A stretch of DNA of 64,000 bases from Nostoc sp. UHCC 0702 (GCA_017164015.1 CP071065.1:4255918-4319917), one strand, 5' to 3'; positions 1 to 8,546 are shown, counted from the stretch's first letter. The notes: generated by a model from the sequence alone, not told the origin. Program-made: numbers and translations.

Positions 1-2
1 AG

Positions 3-161
3 ACAATATTCACTTCTTTAAATGAAAATGGCTTCGTAGTGGAACGTCTAATTGAACCAACCCCAAATCATTCAACAAGGGATAAACATCCAATATTTTA
101 TGAAAGAACTTCCAATTATCCATCGTTCTGCGCCATAAGTGCAATCTATCTACCTAACTAG
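3..161 (+). CDS. C-terminal end of a class I SAM-dependent methyltransferase (cut by window edge)
   Basis: An open frame runs in from the left edge and stops at TAG 159-161, giving about 52 residues. The stretch LNENGFVVERLIEPTPN resembles the C-terminal strand of class I methyltransferases, where a 'GF.IE.L.EP.P' motif is followed by a residue or two of 'P.F' and the final strand; here PSFCAISAIYL fits that end. Most of the protein, including the SAM-binding motif, lies outside the window, so substrate cannot be judged. It could equally be a broken remnant, because the DNA just downstream looks non-coding. The call rests on motif resemblance only. Confidence 0.5.
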   Translation, partial: TIFTSLNENGFVVERLIEPTPNHSTRDKHPIFYERTSNYPSFCAISAIYLPN

Positions 162-970
162 GGGTAAAAAAATCAGCTTGGTGTCGTCGAGAAAGTTCAT
201 AGCCACAACACTATCCCAGTAGCTAGGGGTAGTGTTAGGGTTGGTGTCATCAAGTGCCAACTTACGGTATAAAGTCCCCGGATGATACCCTACTATAGCA
301 ATCCTATTTTAGATCCGAACAGGGTTCATACTGATGCAGTTTAGGATTCCTATATAGGACTCATATTTGATTTCTGAAAAACCAAATTGGCAGAAGCTTG
401 CCATATAAAAGTTTGTTTTTCAGTATACTTAGCAAGATTTAAGTACGATTCCTATATTAGGTTAGCTGACACGAATGTAGCCATTATCAAATCGCTGAAA
501 ATATCTTGTTCAAACAAGAGTAACAATTTTTCCAATAGCGATAAATGTGCCATACAATTTTACCAAATTGGCACGATGACCCCAAGAATTGGTTCCGAAA
601 AGAGGAATCAAGAATTATATTAATCCACTGACTCTGAAGAATTCAATTTTAGAAATATGTACAAAATCAGTAACCTTTTGTAAATCCTTAAAACCTTCAT
701 AATTCTTTACTCCAGAGTTAACGTTACGGTATACACATAAGTCTTGAAATTCTTGCCTAGCCTGAGTAGGGTGCGTTAGGACGTTCCGTCTATAACACAC
801 CGAAAATCTAGGATGGTGCGCGATTCCTACGGCATAACACACCCTACTGTGACAGAACAAAAGTTCGTTGCTTTTGATCAAGAGTAATTGAGATGCGATC
901 GCTCTGGCTACCGAGGGCAGCTTTTCCAACTCTTTATAAAAAGTTGGATATTTTATTTTTTGGAAATCCC
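162..970. other. Gene-poor stretch with dispersed repeat
   Basis: No convincing gene is seen here. Short open frames at 387-623 and 615-929 have no recognisable family and unusual composition. The only structure is a dispersed repeat at 765-848. Its arms carry GGGTGCGTTA and TAACACACCC, the same element type as the one near 11521-11560. Confidence 0.5.
765..848. repeat. Dispersed inverted repeat with TAACACACCC arms
   Basis: The segment opens with AGTAGGGTGCGTTA and closes with TAACACACCCTACT, so the ends are inverted copies, with a degenerate second copy of the same arms inside. A shorter relative lies at 11521-11560. This type of small dispersed palindromic repeat is common in intergenic DNA of Nostoc-like genomes. 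Confidence 0.6.
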
Positions 971-1444
971 TCAGCGTAGTCTAGTTTTTCTATGTTGCTC
1001 GACTCCTCGAAAAATTAGCACGAAGCCGAACCAACCGAGAATAATACTCAAGATTGCCGTAACGAAGTTTAGCTCAATAGATATCCCGAATACAATCGGT
1101 GGCTTCAAATTGGTGAGGTTGGGATCATTCAGAAAACCGTAAGATGTACCTGGCAAAGTACCTGCAAGGACTAGACCTACCCAGAAAGTAGTTGAGAGAA
1201 AGGTAGCGATCGCTGCACTGATGCGATCCATAACTGGACGGGTTATGAGTACAGCAAGAGAACTCACCCCAAGACTGATTGCTGCGAAGAAGGACATTGC
1301 ACAGTGTAATTTCGCATGTGGTAACCAAAGCGGATTTGCCATGTGTGCCTTTGCGAGTAGAAAACCATCTATACCAATTGGCACAATGATGGTAAGAATA
1401 GCCGTGACAATAATCAATTTACGTCCCAGTAAGATTCTGTTCAT
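971..1444 (-). CDS. Small 4-TM membrane protein, DUF6640-like
   Basis: A 157-residue protein with about four hydrophobic segments (roughly residues 9-31, 47-67, 76-96 and 124-146). Between the first and second segments it carries NPLWLPHAKLH, which resembles the NPxWPPHAxFH signature I associate with the DUF6640 family of small membrane proteins of unknown function. The ATG start at 1444 gives a short charged N-terminus (MNRILLGRK) before the first membrane segment, as expected for an inner-membrane protein. No catalytic motif is apparent. It stands alone between repeat-rich DNA and the CDGSH gene. The family call is tentative; the membrane topology is clearer. Confidence 0.6.
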   Translation of the reverse strand: MNRILLGRKLIIVTAILTIIVPIGIDGFLLAKAHMANPLWLPHAKLHCAMSFFAAISLGVSSLAVLITRPVMDRISAAIATFLSTTFWVGLVLAGTLPGTSYGFLNDPNLTNLKPPIVFGISIELNFVTAILSIILGWFGFVLIFRGVEQHRKTRLR

Positions 1445-1880
1445 ACATTTGTTTGAAGCTGTGGTATTGACTGTAAACTCAATTCGCTTGAATGAAATAC
1501 TCAGTACAGTGAAATAATTAAATCGTTCATAGTTGCAATGCCTTTAGTGTAGCGAACTGCATTAGGGGCAATGGAGACTAGGAAGATTGGGATGGCGCAG
1601 CACCTAACTAAATATTAAAAGAATTTCTTCCCAGCAACCAGTCCCCGGAGCGCCCATACAGTCGGCAGTGTGCGTAGTTCACATCTATATTCTTAAATTT
1701 ATCCTTAATTTATCGATCTTGTATACCCCAAAATGGAAAAAAAGTAAATAATTATTTATGTAAGCACAAAACACTGATTAGCAAATATCTATTTGTGGCT
1801 TTATTGCTGCTTATATCGACGATATTATTCAACACACAAAGAAACTTTCTAATCAATAACTCCTAAATAAGGACAATACA
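1445..1880. other. Intergenic region, promoter side of the CDGSH gene
   Basis: No gene is seen. The region separates two divergently transcribed genes and so should hold both promoters. The AT-rich portion 1695-1870 contains several TA-rich boxes but no unambiguous -35/-10 pair. Confidence 0.4.
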
Positions 1881-2147
1881 ATGAGCGAAACAGAATTGGT
1901 CAATCAACAACCAAAACAACCTGTGATCATTGACAAGAAACCAATAGTAATGGAACTGGAAACTGGCACATATTTATGGTGTAGCTGCGGTTATTCCAGC
2001 AATCAACCCTTCTGCAATGGCGCTCACAAAGGGACTGAATTCAAACCAATTAAATTTGAAATTACTGAAAAAAAACCTGTTGCCCTTTGTCAGTGTAAAT
2101 ACACAAATAACGCTCCATTTTGTGATGGTTATCACAAGAATCTATAA
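1881..2147 (+). CDS. CDGSH-type iron-sulfur protein with two CDGSH motifs
   Basis: An 88-residue protein with two copies of the CDGSH zinc-finger-like motif: CSCGYSSNQPFCNGAH (about residues 34-49) and CQCKYTNNAPFCDGYH (about 70-85). In this family three Cys and one His per motif hold a redox-active [2Fe-2S] cluster; both copies here have the full C-x-C...C..H set, so two clusters are likely. The first motif has N where the classic one has D. AAGGAC lies 7 nt before the ATG and supports the start. The two-motif form is typical of small bacterial CDGSH proteins. The physiological partner is unknown; electron transfer or Fe-S handling is the usual suggestion. Confidence 0.9.
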   Translation: MSETELVNQQPKQPVIIDKKPIVMELETGTYLWCSCGYSSNQPFCNGAHKGTEFKPIKFEITEKKPVALCQCKYTNNAPFCDGYHKNL

Positions 2148-2236
2148 CCAGTTGGATTCAAGACATTATTAGATTCCAGGTGAAGAGAAGAAAGCGTAGG
2201 TTGGATGAAAAAATTCTCGCCAACCTACACTAATTT

Positions 2237-3016
2237 TTAACTAGATGCATATTTCAGGGGCAAACCATCTTTAAACACTAACAGTTCACCTGGTTCAATA
2301 TGTGTCCAAACTTCGTTGTCAGTCAGAGGCGTGGTTGCAATCACAGCGACGCGATCGCGTTCAGTAGTCACTTCTCGAAAATCTACAGTCATGTCTTGGT
2401 CAATCAAATGGGCAGCAGCAAAGGGTGCTTGACGTACAATGTAGCTGAGTTTGGTTGAGCAATAGGCAAAAAAGTATTCTCCATCGGAAAGTAAGTAATT
2501 AAAAATACCTTTGGATGCAAGTTTATCAGTTACTTTACGCAATACAGAATACAGTTTTTCTAGCGTAGGCTTACCGTCAGGAAAGTGTTCTCGCAGAGTT
2601 TCTAGCATCATGCAGAATGCTTTTTCACTATCGGTGTCACCCACAGCTTGATAAAAACCCATATTTTCGGGAACAAAATCTGGTAAATTACCGTTGTGGG
2701 CAAACACCCAATACCTTCCCCATAGTTCTCTGCGGAATGGATGGCAATTGTGTAGGGCGACTTCGCCTTGAGTAGCTTTGCGGATATGAGCAATCACATG
2801 AGTAGAGTGGATGGGATAGCATCGCACTAACTCTGCGATGGGAGAAGTAATAGAGGGTTTTTCATCTAAAAATAGCCGACATCCCTTTCCTTCAAAGAAA
2901 GCAATGCCCCAACCATCACTATGATGATCGGTTTTTCCTCCCCGTGCAGAAAAGCCTTCAAAAGAAAAGCAAATATCTGTTGGAACATTGCAATTCATTC
3001 CCAGTAATTGGCACAT
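2237..3016 (-). CDS. Class II glutamine amidotransferase (YafJ/EgtC-like)
   Basis: A 259-residue N-terminal-nucleophile amidotransferase. The protein begins MCQLLGMN, so removal of Met1 exposes the catalytic Cys2. Further class II signatures are DGWGIAFFEG (about residue 35), RKAT (about 79) and FAHNGNL (about 105), which shape the glutamine pocket. It has no second synthetase domain, so it belongs with the stand-alone YafJ/EgtC-like hydrolases rather than PurF or GlmS. It is the last gene of a same-strand run of mtnD, mtnX, mtnB and a monooxygenase-like gene. Stand-alone class II amidotransferases may act as amidohydrolases on gamma-glutamyl compounds, but the substrate here is unknown. Confidence 0.85.
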   Translation of the reverse strand: MCQLLGMNCNVPTDICFSFEGFSARGGKTDHHSDGWGIAFFEGKGCRLFLDEKPSITSPIAELVRCYPIHSTHVIAHIRKATQGEVALHNCHPFRRELWGRYWVFAHNGNLPDFVPENMGFYQAVGDTDSEKAFCMMLETLREHFPDGKPTLEKLYSVLRKVTDKLASKGIFNYLLSDGEYFFAYCSTKLSYIVRQAPFAAAHLIDQDMTVDFREVTTERDRVAVIATTPLTDNEVWTHIEPGELLVFKDGLPLKYASS

Positions 3017-3187
3017 GGATGTTGCATCTGTTGAATTTCGATTAATCGCTGAGGATTAACATACTTCAGATTGCCGCATCAATTCTGGAGCGATCGCTTC
3101 AATCTTGAGATTTTACCGCTGTTGATATTTGAGCTGATCCCCAACACGAGGAAACTGCTTCAGCTAGCCAAGTTTGTAAATTTTGCA

Positions 3188-3487
3188 CTATACCAAAAGA
3201 TAATAGCGCCGGATGTCCGGTGCAGCAGCTACTAAGCCTTCGAGTTTAGCAGCTGCGGCTTGTAAATGGGGTGATTGCAGATGAGCATTAAGGGCTTCAT
3301 CAGAACTCCATTCTTCCACAAAAGTAAAATCTGTCGGGTCAGACTCGTTTTGCAAAAGTTCATACTTAATTGCACCTGCTTCCTGTAGAGTTGGCTCAAT
3401 GAGTTCCAACAGTACAGCTTTCAGTTCTTCTACTTTATCAGGAAAAGCAATTACACGGGCTATTACACGAATAGTTTGGTTAGTCAT
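3188..3487 (-). CDS. Antibiotic biosynthesis monooxygenase (ABM) family protein, YgiN-like
   Basis: A 99-residue ferredoxin-like-fold protein. The N-terminal strand IRVIARVIAFPDKVEELKAVL, the E-x-G-x-x-x-Y strand (EAGAIKYELLQNESDP) and FVEEWSSDEALNAHLQSPHL are characteristic of the dimeric ABM family that includes quinol monooxygenase YgiN. Members lack cofactors; many have unproven substrates. It lies 17 nt downstream of mtnB on the same strand, so co-transcription with methionine salvage is plausible. A link to that pathway is inference only. Confidence 0.85.
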   Translation of the reverse strand: MTNQTIRVIARVIAFPDKVEELKAVLLELIEPTLQEAGAIKYELLQNESDPTDFTFVEEWSSDEALNAHLQSPHLQAAAAKLEGLVAAAPDIRRYYLLV

Positions 3488-3504
3488 TTGTTAGTTGTTA
3501 GTTG

Positions 3505-4218
3505 TCAGTTGTCAGTTGTTATTCCCCTTGTCCCCCCATCTCCCTCATCTCCCGGTTGGTGAGCGAAGTCGAACCACATCCCCCCATCCCCCCATCTCCC
3601 CCAAATGCCACGGGCAGCTACCATGTAGCGGAAGATGTATTCTACCAACTCAATGTAGTTACGAGCCGCTTCGGGAGAAGATGCCCAAACTGTAACACCG
3701 TGGTCACGGATGAGTAAAGCTGGTACTTGTGGCAAATTAATTGTAAAGCGTTCTTGAATCTCAGTTGCAATGCGAGAAACTTGTAAATGATTGGCAAAGA
3801 TGGGAAGCACACAACAAGGATTCTCTTCCCAAATTCCTAAACCTTTGAGCATCTCTAAAGGCGGTAAGGGTAAAAAATCTCCAAGAACAAAGCGAGAAAC
3901 CAAATTTGCCTCAATTGAGTGGACGTGATAACAAGCTTGTGCTTGGGGAAAGAGGGTATAAATTACTTGGTGAATAACAGTTTCAGCCGATGGTTTTAAA
4001 TCTGCTGACGACTCCTGCTTACCATCTGGATAAATGCGAACTAAATCACTGAGTAACAATTCTCCTTTAGACCGACCACTAGCTGTAATCCAGAAACTAG
4101 CATCTGGTAAACGCGCTGAAAGATTGCCCGCAGTTCCCACCATCCAACCTTGGTGATAAAATTGACGGGCGGCGGCGATGAGTTCAAGACGGCGATCGCT
4201 TGGAGTTTGGCTAGTCAT
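3505..4218 (-). CDS. mtnB: Methylthioribulose-1-phosphate dehydratase
   Basis: A 237-residue class II aldolase/adducin-fold protein. Seen are the N-terminal GTAGNLSAR (about residues 28-36), a zinc-site HVHS (about 98-101) and RDHGVTVWA (about 170), which fit MtnB and related L-fuculose-phosphate aldolases. MtnB dehydrates 5-methylthioribulose-1-phosphate in the methionine salvage pathway. Downstream of mtnD and mtnX in the same orientation, it makes the assignment secure. Its last 25 or so residues are low-complexity (GRWGDGGMWFDF...GDGG) and are encoded by a CCCCCATCTCCC-type repeat, so the natural C-terminus appears to have been extended into repeat DNA. Confidence 0.9.
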   Translation of the reverse strand: MTSQTPSDRRLELIAAARQFYHQGWMVGTAGNLSARLPDASFWITASGRSKGELLLSDLVRIYPDGKQESSADLKPSAETVIHQVIYTLFPQAQACYHVHSIEANLVSRFVLGDFLPLPPLEMLKGLGIWEENPCCVLPIFANHLQVSRIATEIQERFTINLPQVPALLIRDHGVTVWASSPEAARNYIELVEYIFRYMVAARGIWGRWGDGGMWFDFAHQPGDEGDGGTRGITTDN

Positions 4219-4250
4219 GGTATTAAGCTTTTACACAATCAGACGGTAGG

Positions 4251-4306
4251 TGCAGGGGTGCAGGGGTGCAGGGGTGCAGGGGTGCAGGGGTGCAGGGGTG
4301 CAAGGG
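4251..4306. repeat. TGCAGGGG octamer tandem repeat
   Basis: Six perfect copies of the 8-bp unit TGCAGGGG run from 4251 to 4298, followed by a degenerate seventh. It sits just upstream of mtnB. The same octamer recurs at about 26300-26325 and inside a polyketide synthase gene at about 51225-51261. Confidence 0.95.
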
Positions 4307-4461
4307 AGAAGGATTGACGCTTTTTCTCGAAAATAACTAAACTGTTCCAGATAAAGATTGCATATCTAAATTGTGTTGACTGATGACAGTCATCATTCAT
4401 GAGTCATGAGTCATCAGTCAACGGCCTTGTTGAGTGATTATGCAATTTAGATGTCTTTACC

Positions 4462-5094
4462 TTACTTCCATAACTGAGCTAGATGGTTACGCACTTCCAA
4501 GAAATCATTCCAGGGAATGTAGGGTTTTTGGTATTCATTTAGATATTTAGCTAAGCTTGAACGAGCAAACACTACAGAAGCTTCAAGCGCCATATTTAGA
4601 TCAGTCAGGGAATCACCGATCGCAATTTTTTGCTCGGCTGGATACTCTGCCATTACCTGCACCTTCGCCACCATTTCTGTACCACCCTCGTAATCAGAGT
4701 GTACTTTTAGGTGAGAACTACTGGTATCTACATCAATAGCATAGATGCCATGAACCCGCTGAACTAAACTATCTAGGACAACTTCCACCATTCCCCGCAG
4801 TCCTCCAGAAACTACCACTAAAGGCACTTTCTGAAACTCCAGAAAATCTAATAGTTCTAAAAATCCTGGGCGGATTGGCTGGGGTTGAGTAAATTCCAAA
4901 ATTTCGCCATAGCTTGAAGATGGAATTGATTCCAATATTTTCCTGACTCCTTCTCGCAGTGTCAACCGTCGTGCATACATTTCGGGCAGTAATTGTGCAG
5001 AAAGTTCAGGTGAAAATTTTTTGAAAACCGCAACAAATGTTTCCTCAACTGTGATGGTGCCGTCAAAGTCGCAAAAAACAATCTGCTTGTTCAC
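4462..5094 (-). CDS. mtnX: 2-hydroxy-3-keto-5-methylthiopentenyl-1-phosphate phosphatase
   Basis: A 210-residue HAD-superfamily phosphatase. Motif I is FCDFDGTIT (nucleophile Asp about residue 9), motif II VVVSGG (about 94-99), and motif IV GDSLTDLNMA (about 160-169). MtnX removes phosphate from the diketo or enol intermediate, yielding the acireductone that MtnD then oxidises. The start is GTG at 5094. The upstream heptamer array supplies AGGAG motifs, one of them 6 nt from this GTG. Flanked by mtnD and mtnB on the same strand. Confidence 0.9.
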   Translation of the reverse strand: MNKQIVFCDFDGTITVEETFVAVFKKFSPELSAQLLPEMYARRLTLREGVRKILESIPSSSYGEILEFTQPQPIRPGFLELLDFLEFQKVPLVVVSGGLRGMVEVVLDSLVQRVHGIYAIDVDTSSSHLKVHSDYEGGTEMVAKVQVMAEYPAEQKIAIGDSLTDLNMALEASVVFARSSLAKYLNEYQKPYIPWNDFLEVRNHLAQLWK

Positions 5095-5128
5095 TCCTAA
5101 CTCCTAACTCCTAACTCCTAACTCCTAA
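5094..5128. repeat. CTCCTAA heptamer repeat forming the mtnD-mtnX junction and mtnX ribosome site
   Basis: Five copies of CTCCTAA occupy 5094-5128. Read on the minus strand each copy is TTAGGAG, so the repeat presents a ladder of Shine-Dalgarno-like AGGAG motifs directly before the mtnX GTG start; it also contains the mtnD stop codon region. Such heptamer short tandem repeats are common in heterocystous cyanobacteria. Confidence 0.9.
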
Positions 5129-5667
5129 CTTTTAACTGCTTTCTCTCTACCCGTATACTGGGGTACCCAACCCTCAGTACTGATGAAATAGCGTACTGCT
5201 TTAACTCGCCGTGCTGGGGTTAGATAAAACCAGTGTTCGGTTCCCGCAGGCACGTTAATATACTCTTCTGGTTGGACGGTGAGTTCTACCTGAGTGCGAT
5301 CGCGACGCACAAAGCCAAAAATCGCTTCTCCATCAATGATGTAGCGGACTTCATCATCTGCATGGGTGTGGATCTGGTCAAACTTTGCCAGTAACCCCTC
5401 GAGGTTCGCAACCCCTGGATGCAGAACAATCAGATCGCGGGATTGATAACCTGCTGTTTGTTGCAGTTGCTCAAAATAGCTATCTAGGGCTTTTAGTACT
5501 TGTTCTTTTTCATCTTCGTCGAGGCTATCTTGTGCCAGCAACCGATGTAAATCGGGATTATCCCCCACAGTCCAGCGATTCAGTTGAATGTTAAGGGATG
5601 CCAATTCTGGGGCAATGTCCTGGATATCCGTGAGGATTGTGCCATTTTCTAGTTTGAGAATTGCCAT
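5125..5667 (-). CDS. mtnD: Acireductone dioxygenase
   Basis: A 180-residue cupin-fold metalloenzyme. The metal-binding cupin motif is HTHADDEVRYIIDGEAIFGF (His, His and Glu ligands at about residues 101-107), with the second cupin histidine in GTEHWFYL (about 144-151). ARD oxidises 1,2-dihydroxy-3-keto-5-methylthiopentene to the keto-acid precursor of methionine with Fe(II), or off-pathway with Ni(II). It is the first gene of the mtnD-mtnX-mtnB run. The ATG at 5667 gives MAILKLENGTI, a usual N-terminus. Confidence 0.93.
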   Translation of the reverse strand: MAILKLENGTILTDIQDIAPELASLNIQLNRWTVGDNPDLHRLLAQDSLDEDEKEQVLKALDSYFEQLQQTAGYQSRDLIVLHPGVANLEGLLAKFDQIHTHADDEVRYIIDGEAIFGFVRRDRTQVELTVQPEEYINVPAGTEHWFYLTPARRVKAVRYFISTEGWVPQYTGREKAVKS

Positions 5668-5818
5668 AATTTACTCTAATAAAAAAATAACTAATTGCTT
5701 TTCTAGCAGAGGTAAATTTATTGCTTTGCTATTTGATGACTGTAATTATTTTACCTTATTAATATTTATTAATTTTGGTATCTGATAATTAATTTTTTAC
5801 TAGCTAAATCAAGTAATT

Positions 5819-5861
5819 GTATAACAGATCACTTTTTCATAGTTAAATATAGCACTAATAT
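5819..5861 (+). promoter_or_regulatory. Putative NtcA-activated promoter of urtA
   Basis: GTATAACAGATCAC at 5819-5832 matches the NtcA consensus GTA-N8-TAC with one mismatch (CAC for TAC). It is followed 23 nt later by TAATAT at 5856-5861, fitting the TA-N3-T minus-10 box of class II NtcA promoters, which have 22-23 nt between the elements. Nitrogen control of urt genes is established in cyanobacteria. The site fits that, but the half-site mismatch leaves doubt. Confidence 0.55.
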
Positions 5862-5933
5862 CACAAGTTGAAGATTGATATTGTCAGTTTCCTATAACTT
5901 AGCTGATTCATCAAGAGGAAAATTCATAAAAAG

Positions 5934-7250
5934 ATGAGTAAACGATTTAATCGACGTAATTTTTTGATTTACAGTTCTGCCACTCTCGGTAGCAGCCTTT
6001 TTCTCAAGGCTTGCGTGAATAATTCCCCAAGCGCTACAGAAAATACTGCCGCCTCTTCTAATACGTCTCCTGTGGCTGCTACTGATAGTAAGACCATAAA
6101 AGTTGGTATTTTACACTCTCTCAGCGGCACAATGTCTATTAGTGAGAAAAGCGTTGTGGATGCTGAAAAATTAGCAATCAAAGAAATTAACGCTGCTGGT
6201 GGTATTTTAGGAAAACAAATTGAACCAATTGTGGAAGATGGTGCTTCTAATTGGGATACTTTTAGGGAAAAAGCAACGAAGCTAATTGATCAGGATAAAG
6301 TTGCTGTAGTTTTTGGTTGTTGGACTTCTGCTAGCCGCAAGAATGTTAAGCCAGTATTTGAAAGCAAAGATCACATGCTCTGGTATCCAGTGCAATACGA
6401 AGGTCAAGAGTGTTCTAAAAATATTTTTTACACTGGTGCCGCCCCAAATCAACAAATTGAACCATCTGTTGATTGGCTGTTGAAAAATAAGGGCAAACAA
6501 TTCTTCTTAGTTGGCTCTGACTACGTTTTTCCGCGCACTGCTAACACAATTATTAAAGCACAATTAGCAGCACTTGGTGGTACAACTGTTGGTGAGGATT
6601 ACTTACCGCTAGGTAACACAGAAGTGACACCAATAATCACTAAAATCAAGCAAGCTTTGCCTAATGGTGGTGTGATTTATAACACTTTGAATGGTGATAG
6701 CAATGTTGCTTTTTTCAAACAATTGAAAGGGGCTGGCTTAACAGCACAAAAATATCCCTCTATGTCTGTAAGTATTGCTGAAGAAGAAGTTAAAGCAATT
6801 GGTGTAGAGTATCTCAAAGGTCACTACGCTGCTTGGAACTACTTTCAAACGGTAGATACACCTGCTAATAAAAAGTTTGTTGCAGCTTTCAAAAAAGAGT
6901 ATGGGGAGAATCGGGTGACAAATGACCCAATGGAAGCAGCATACATTGCAGTTTATTTGTGGAAGCAAGCAGTAGAAAAAGCTGGTACTACTGACTTAGC
7001 TAAGGTGCGTGCAGCAGCATATGGGCAAACTCTAGATGCACCTGAAGGAAAAGTGACAATGGATGCTAATCATCACATATCTAAAATTGTGCGGATTGGT
7101 CAAGTTAGGCTAGATGGTTTGTTTGATATTGTTTATGCTACGCCTGCACCAGTTGATCCAGTTCCCTGGAATCAGTTTGTGAAAGAGACTAAGGGTTTTG
7201 CTTGTGATTGGTCTGATCCAAATAAGGGTGGTAAGTATAAGAAAGCGTAA
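5934..7250 (+). CDS. urtA: Urea ABC transporter, substrate-binding lipoprotein
   Basis: A 438-residue periplasmic binding protein of the branched-chain amino-acid/urea family. The N-terminus has a twin-arginine-like RRNFLIY followed by LFLKAC, a lipobox with the modified cysteine at about residue 27. KTIKVGILHSLSGTMSISEKSVVDAE and the later AVVFGCWTSASRKNVKPVFE and WYPVQYEGQECSKNIFYTGA are diagnostic of UrtA rather than LivJ. It captures urea for import. It heads urtABCD with urtE displaced, and lies 72 nt downstream of a probable NtcA-type promoter. Confidence 0.96.
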   Translation: MSKRFNRRNFLIYSSATLGSSLFLKACVNNSPSATENTAASSNTSPVAATDSKTIKVGILHSLSGTMSISEKSVVDAEKLAIKEINAAGGILGKQIEPIVEDGASNWDTFREKATKLIDQDKVAVVFGCWTSASRKNVKPVFESKDHMLWYPVQYEGQECSKNIFYTGAAPNQQIEPSVDWLLKNKGKQFFLVGSDYVFPRTANTIIKAQLAALGGTTVGEDYLPLGNTEVTPIITKIKQALPNGGVIYNTLNGDSNVAFFKQLKGAGLTAQKYPSMSVSIAEEEVKAIGVEYLKGHYAAWNYFQTVDTPANKKFVAAFKKEYGENRVTNDPMEAAYIAVYLWKQAVEKAGTTDLAKVRAAAYGQTLDAPEGKVTMDANHHISKIVRIGQVRLDGLFDIVYATPAPVDPVPWNQFVKETKGFACDWSDPNKGGKYKKA

Positions 7251-7251
7251 G

Positions 7252-7325
7252 TCAATAGTCAATAGTCAGTAGTCAGTGGTCAGTGGTCAGTGGTCAGTGG
7301 TGAAGAAAAAAACAACTGACAACTG
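7252..7325. repeat. Short tandem repeats (GTCAATA / GTCAGTG) between urtA and urtB
   Basis: Runs of the heptamers GTCAATA and GTCAGTG, with AACTGAC on the other side, fill most of the urtA-urtB gap. Related strings occur at 3488-3520, 21990-22070 and 25000-25135. Confidence 0.85.
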
Positions 7326-7355
7326 ACAACTAACTATTAACATTTAGGAGAAAAA

Positions 7356-8516
7356 GTGTTAACTGTTTTTTTAGAGGCTGTATTTAATGGTATTAGTATT
7401 GGCGCTGTATTATTAATTGCTGCGTTGGGACTTGCCATTATATTTGGATTGATGGGTGTCATCAATATGGCACATGGCGAATTGATGATGTTCGGTGCTT
7501 ACACGACATTTGTTGTCCAAAATGGCTGTAAACAATTGGGTGGTTTATGGTTTGAAATTTATATATTTTGGGCTTTGATTATTGCTTTTATTTTCACTGC
7601 TGCTGTGGGGTTAATTCTCGAAAGAGGTGTGATTCGTTATCTTTATGGACGACCTCTAGAAACTCTCTTAGCAACTTGGGGAGTGAGTTTGATTTTTCAG
7701 CAGTTTGTTCGCAGTGTAAATTTAGTTTTGGTAATTGGTATAGCACTGTTTTGTCTATTGTTTTTTGGAGGTTTATGGATTTTAAATTCGCGTACAAATT
7801 TAGCAAAAATTCGTAACTGGGTTGTGATGGTGTTGTTATTTCTATCGCTGGGGGTGACAATCACAACGTGCAACTTCTTGAGCCAAACTTATCAGTTAGC
7901 AGTGACTCAACCTTGGTTTGGCGCTCAAAATGTGGATGTAACAGCGCCTACTTGGTTACAAGATGGAATATCTTTGGCTGGTGTGCAATTCCCATTTGCT
8001 AGGTTATTTATTATCGGTTTAACGATAATTTGTGTGACTGGAATTTATCTATTTTTGCAAGGTTCTAAATGGGGTTTAAGAATTAGGTCTGTTACGCAAA
8101 ACCGCAGTATGAGCGCTTGTTTAGGTATCCCAACTGCAAAAGTCGATGCGATGACTTTTGCACTGGGTTCAGGATTAGCTGGTGTGGCTGGATGTGCTAT
8201 TAGTTTACTCGGTTCTGTAGGGCCAAATACTGGACAAAATTACATTATCGATACTTTTATGGTGGTTGTTGTGGGTGGTGTGGGGAATTTAGCTGGTACT
8301 ATTGTGGCAGCTTTGGCAATTGGTACGGCTAATTTTTTAATTGGTTCTAGCACTCTGGCTTCGTTGTTGACTCCTGTTAAACCTTTAGCAGATTTCTTTG
8401 CGTTTTTTGCAACGACGAGTATGGCTAAAGTGATGGTATTTGCGCTGATTATTGTGTTTTTACAGTGGAAGCCTGGGGGGATTTTCCCACAGAAGGGTCG
8501 TAGTGTTGATGTTTAA
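7356..8516 (+). CDS. urtB: Urea ABC transporter permease UrtB
   Basis: A 386-residue LivH-type permease with about eight to ten membrane spans. The start is GTG at 7356, fixed by TAGGAG 5 nt upstream. Characteristic segments are FGLMGVINMAHGELMMFGAYT (residues 29-49), the conserved GRPLETLLATWGVSLI (about 96-111) and MAKVMVFALIIVFLQWKPGGIFPQKGR at the end. The MxHGE stretch and GRPLETLLATWG are typical of UrtB. It forms the membrane pore with UrtC for urea uptake. Confidence 0.95.
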   Translation: MLTVFLEAVFNGISIGAVLLIAALGLAIIFGLMGVINMAHGELMMFGAYTTFVVQNGCKQLGGLWFEIYIFWALIIAFIFTAAVGLILERGVIRYLYGRPLETLLATWGVSLIFQQFVRSVNLVLVIGIALFCLLFFGGLWILNSRTNLAKIRNWVVMVLLFLSLGVTITTCNFLSQTYQLAVTQPWFGAQNVDVTAPTWLQDGISLAGVQFPFARLFIIGLTIICVTGIYLFLQGSKWGLRIRSVTQNRSMSACLGIPTAKVDAMTFALGSGLAGVAGCAISLLGSVGPNTGQNYIIDTFMVVVVGGVGNLAGTIVAALAIGTANFLIGSSTLASLLTPVKPLADFFAFFATTSMAKVMVFALIIVFLQWKPGGIFPQKGRSVDV

Positions 8517-8519
8517 ATC

Positions 8520-8546
8520 TCACGCAAAGACGCAGAGGCGCAGAGA
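8520..8546. repeat. CGCAAAGACGCAGAGG-type repeat abutting urtC start
   Basis: A TCACGCAAAGACGCAGAGG-type element ends one base before the urtC ATG. An inverted, nearly identical copy lies at 12711-12738, just before the urtE ATG. Confidence 0.8.

Noticed and set aside
615..929. 104-codon minus-strand ORF
   Set aside because: It runs through a TAACACACCC dispersed repeat and shows no recognisable domain.
4251..4306. CRISPR-like array
   Set aside because: The unit is an 8-bp head-to-tail repeat with no spacers, so it is a short tandem repeat.
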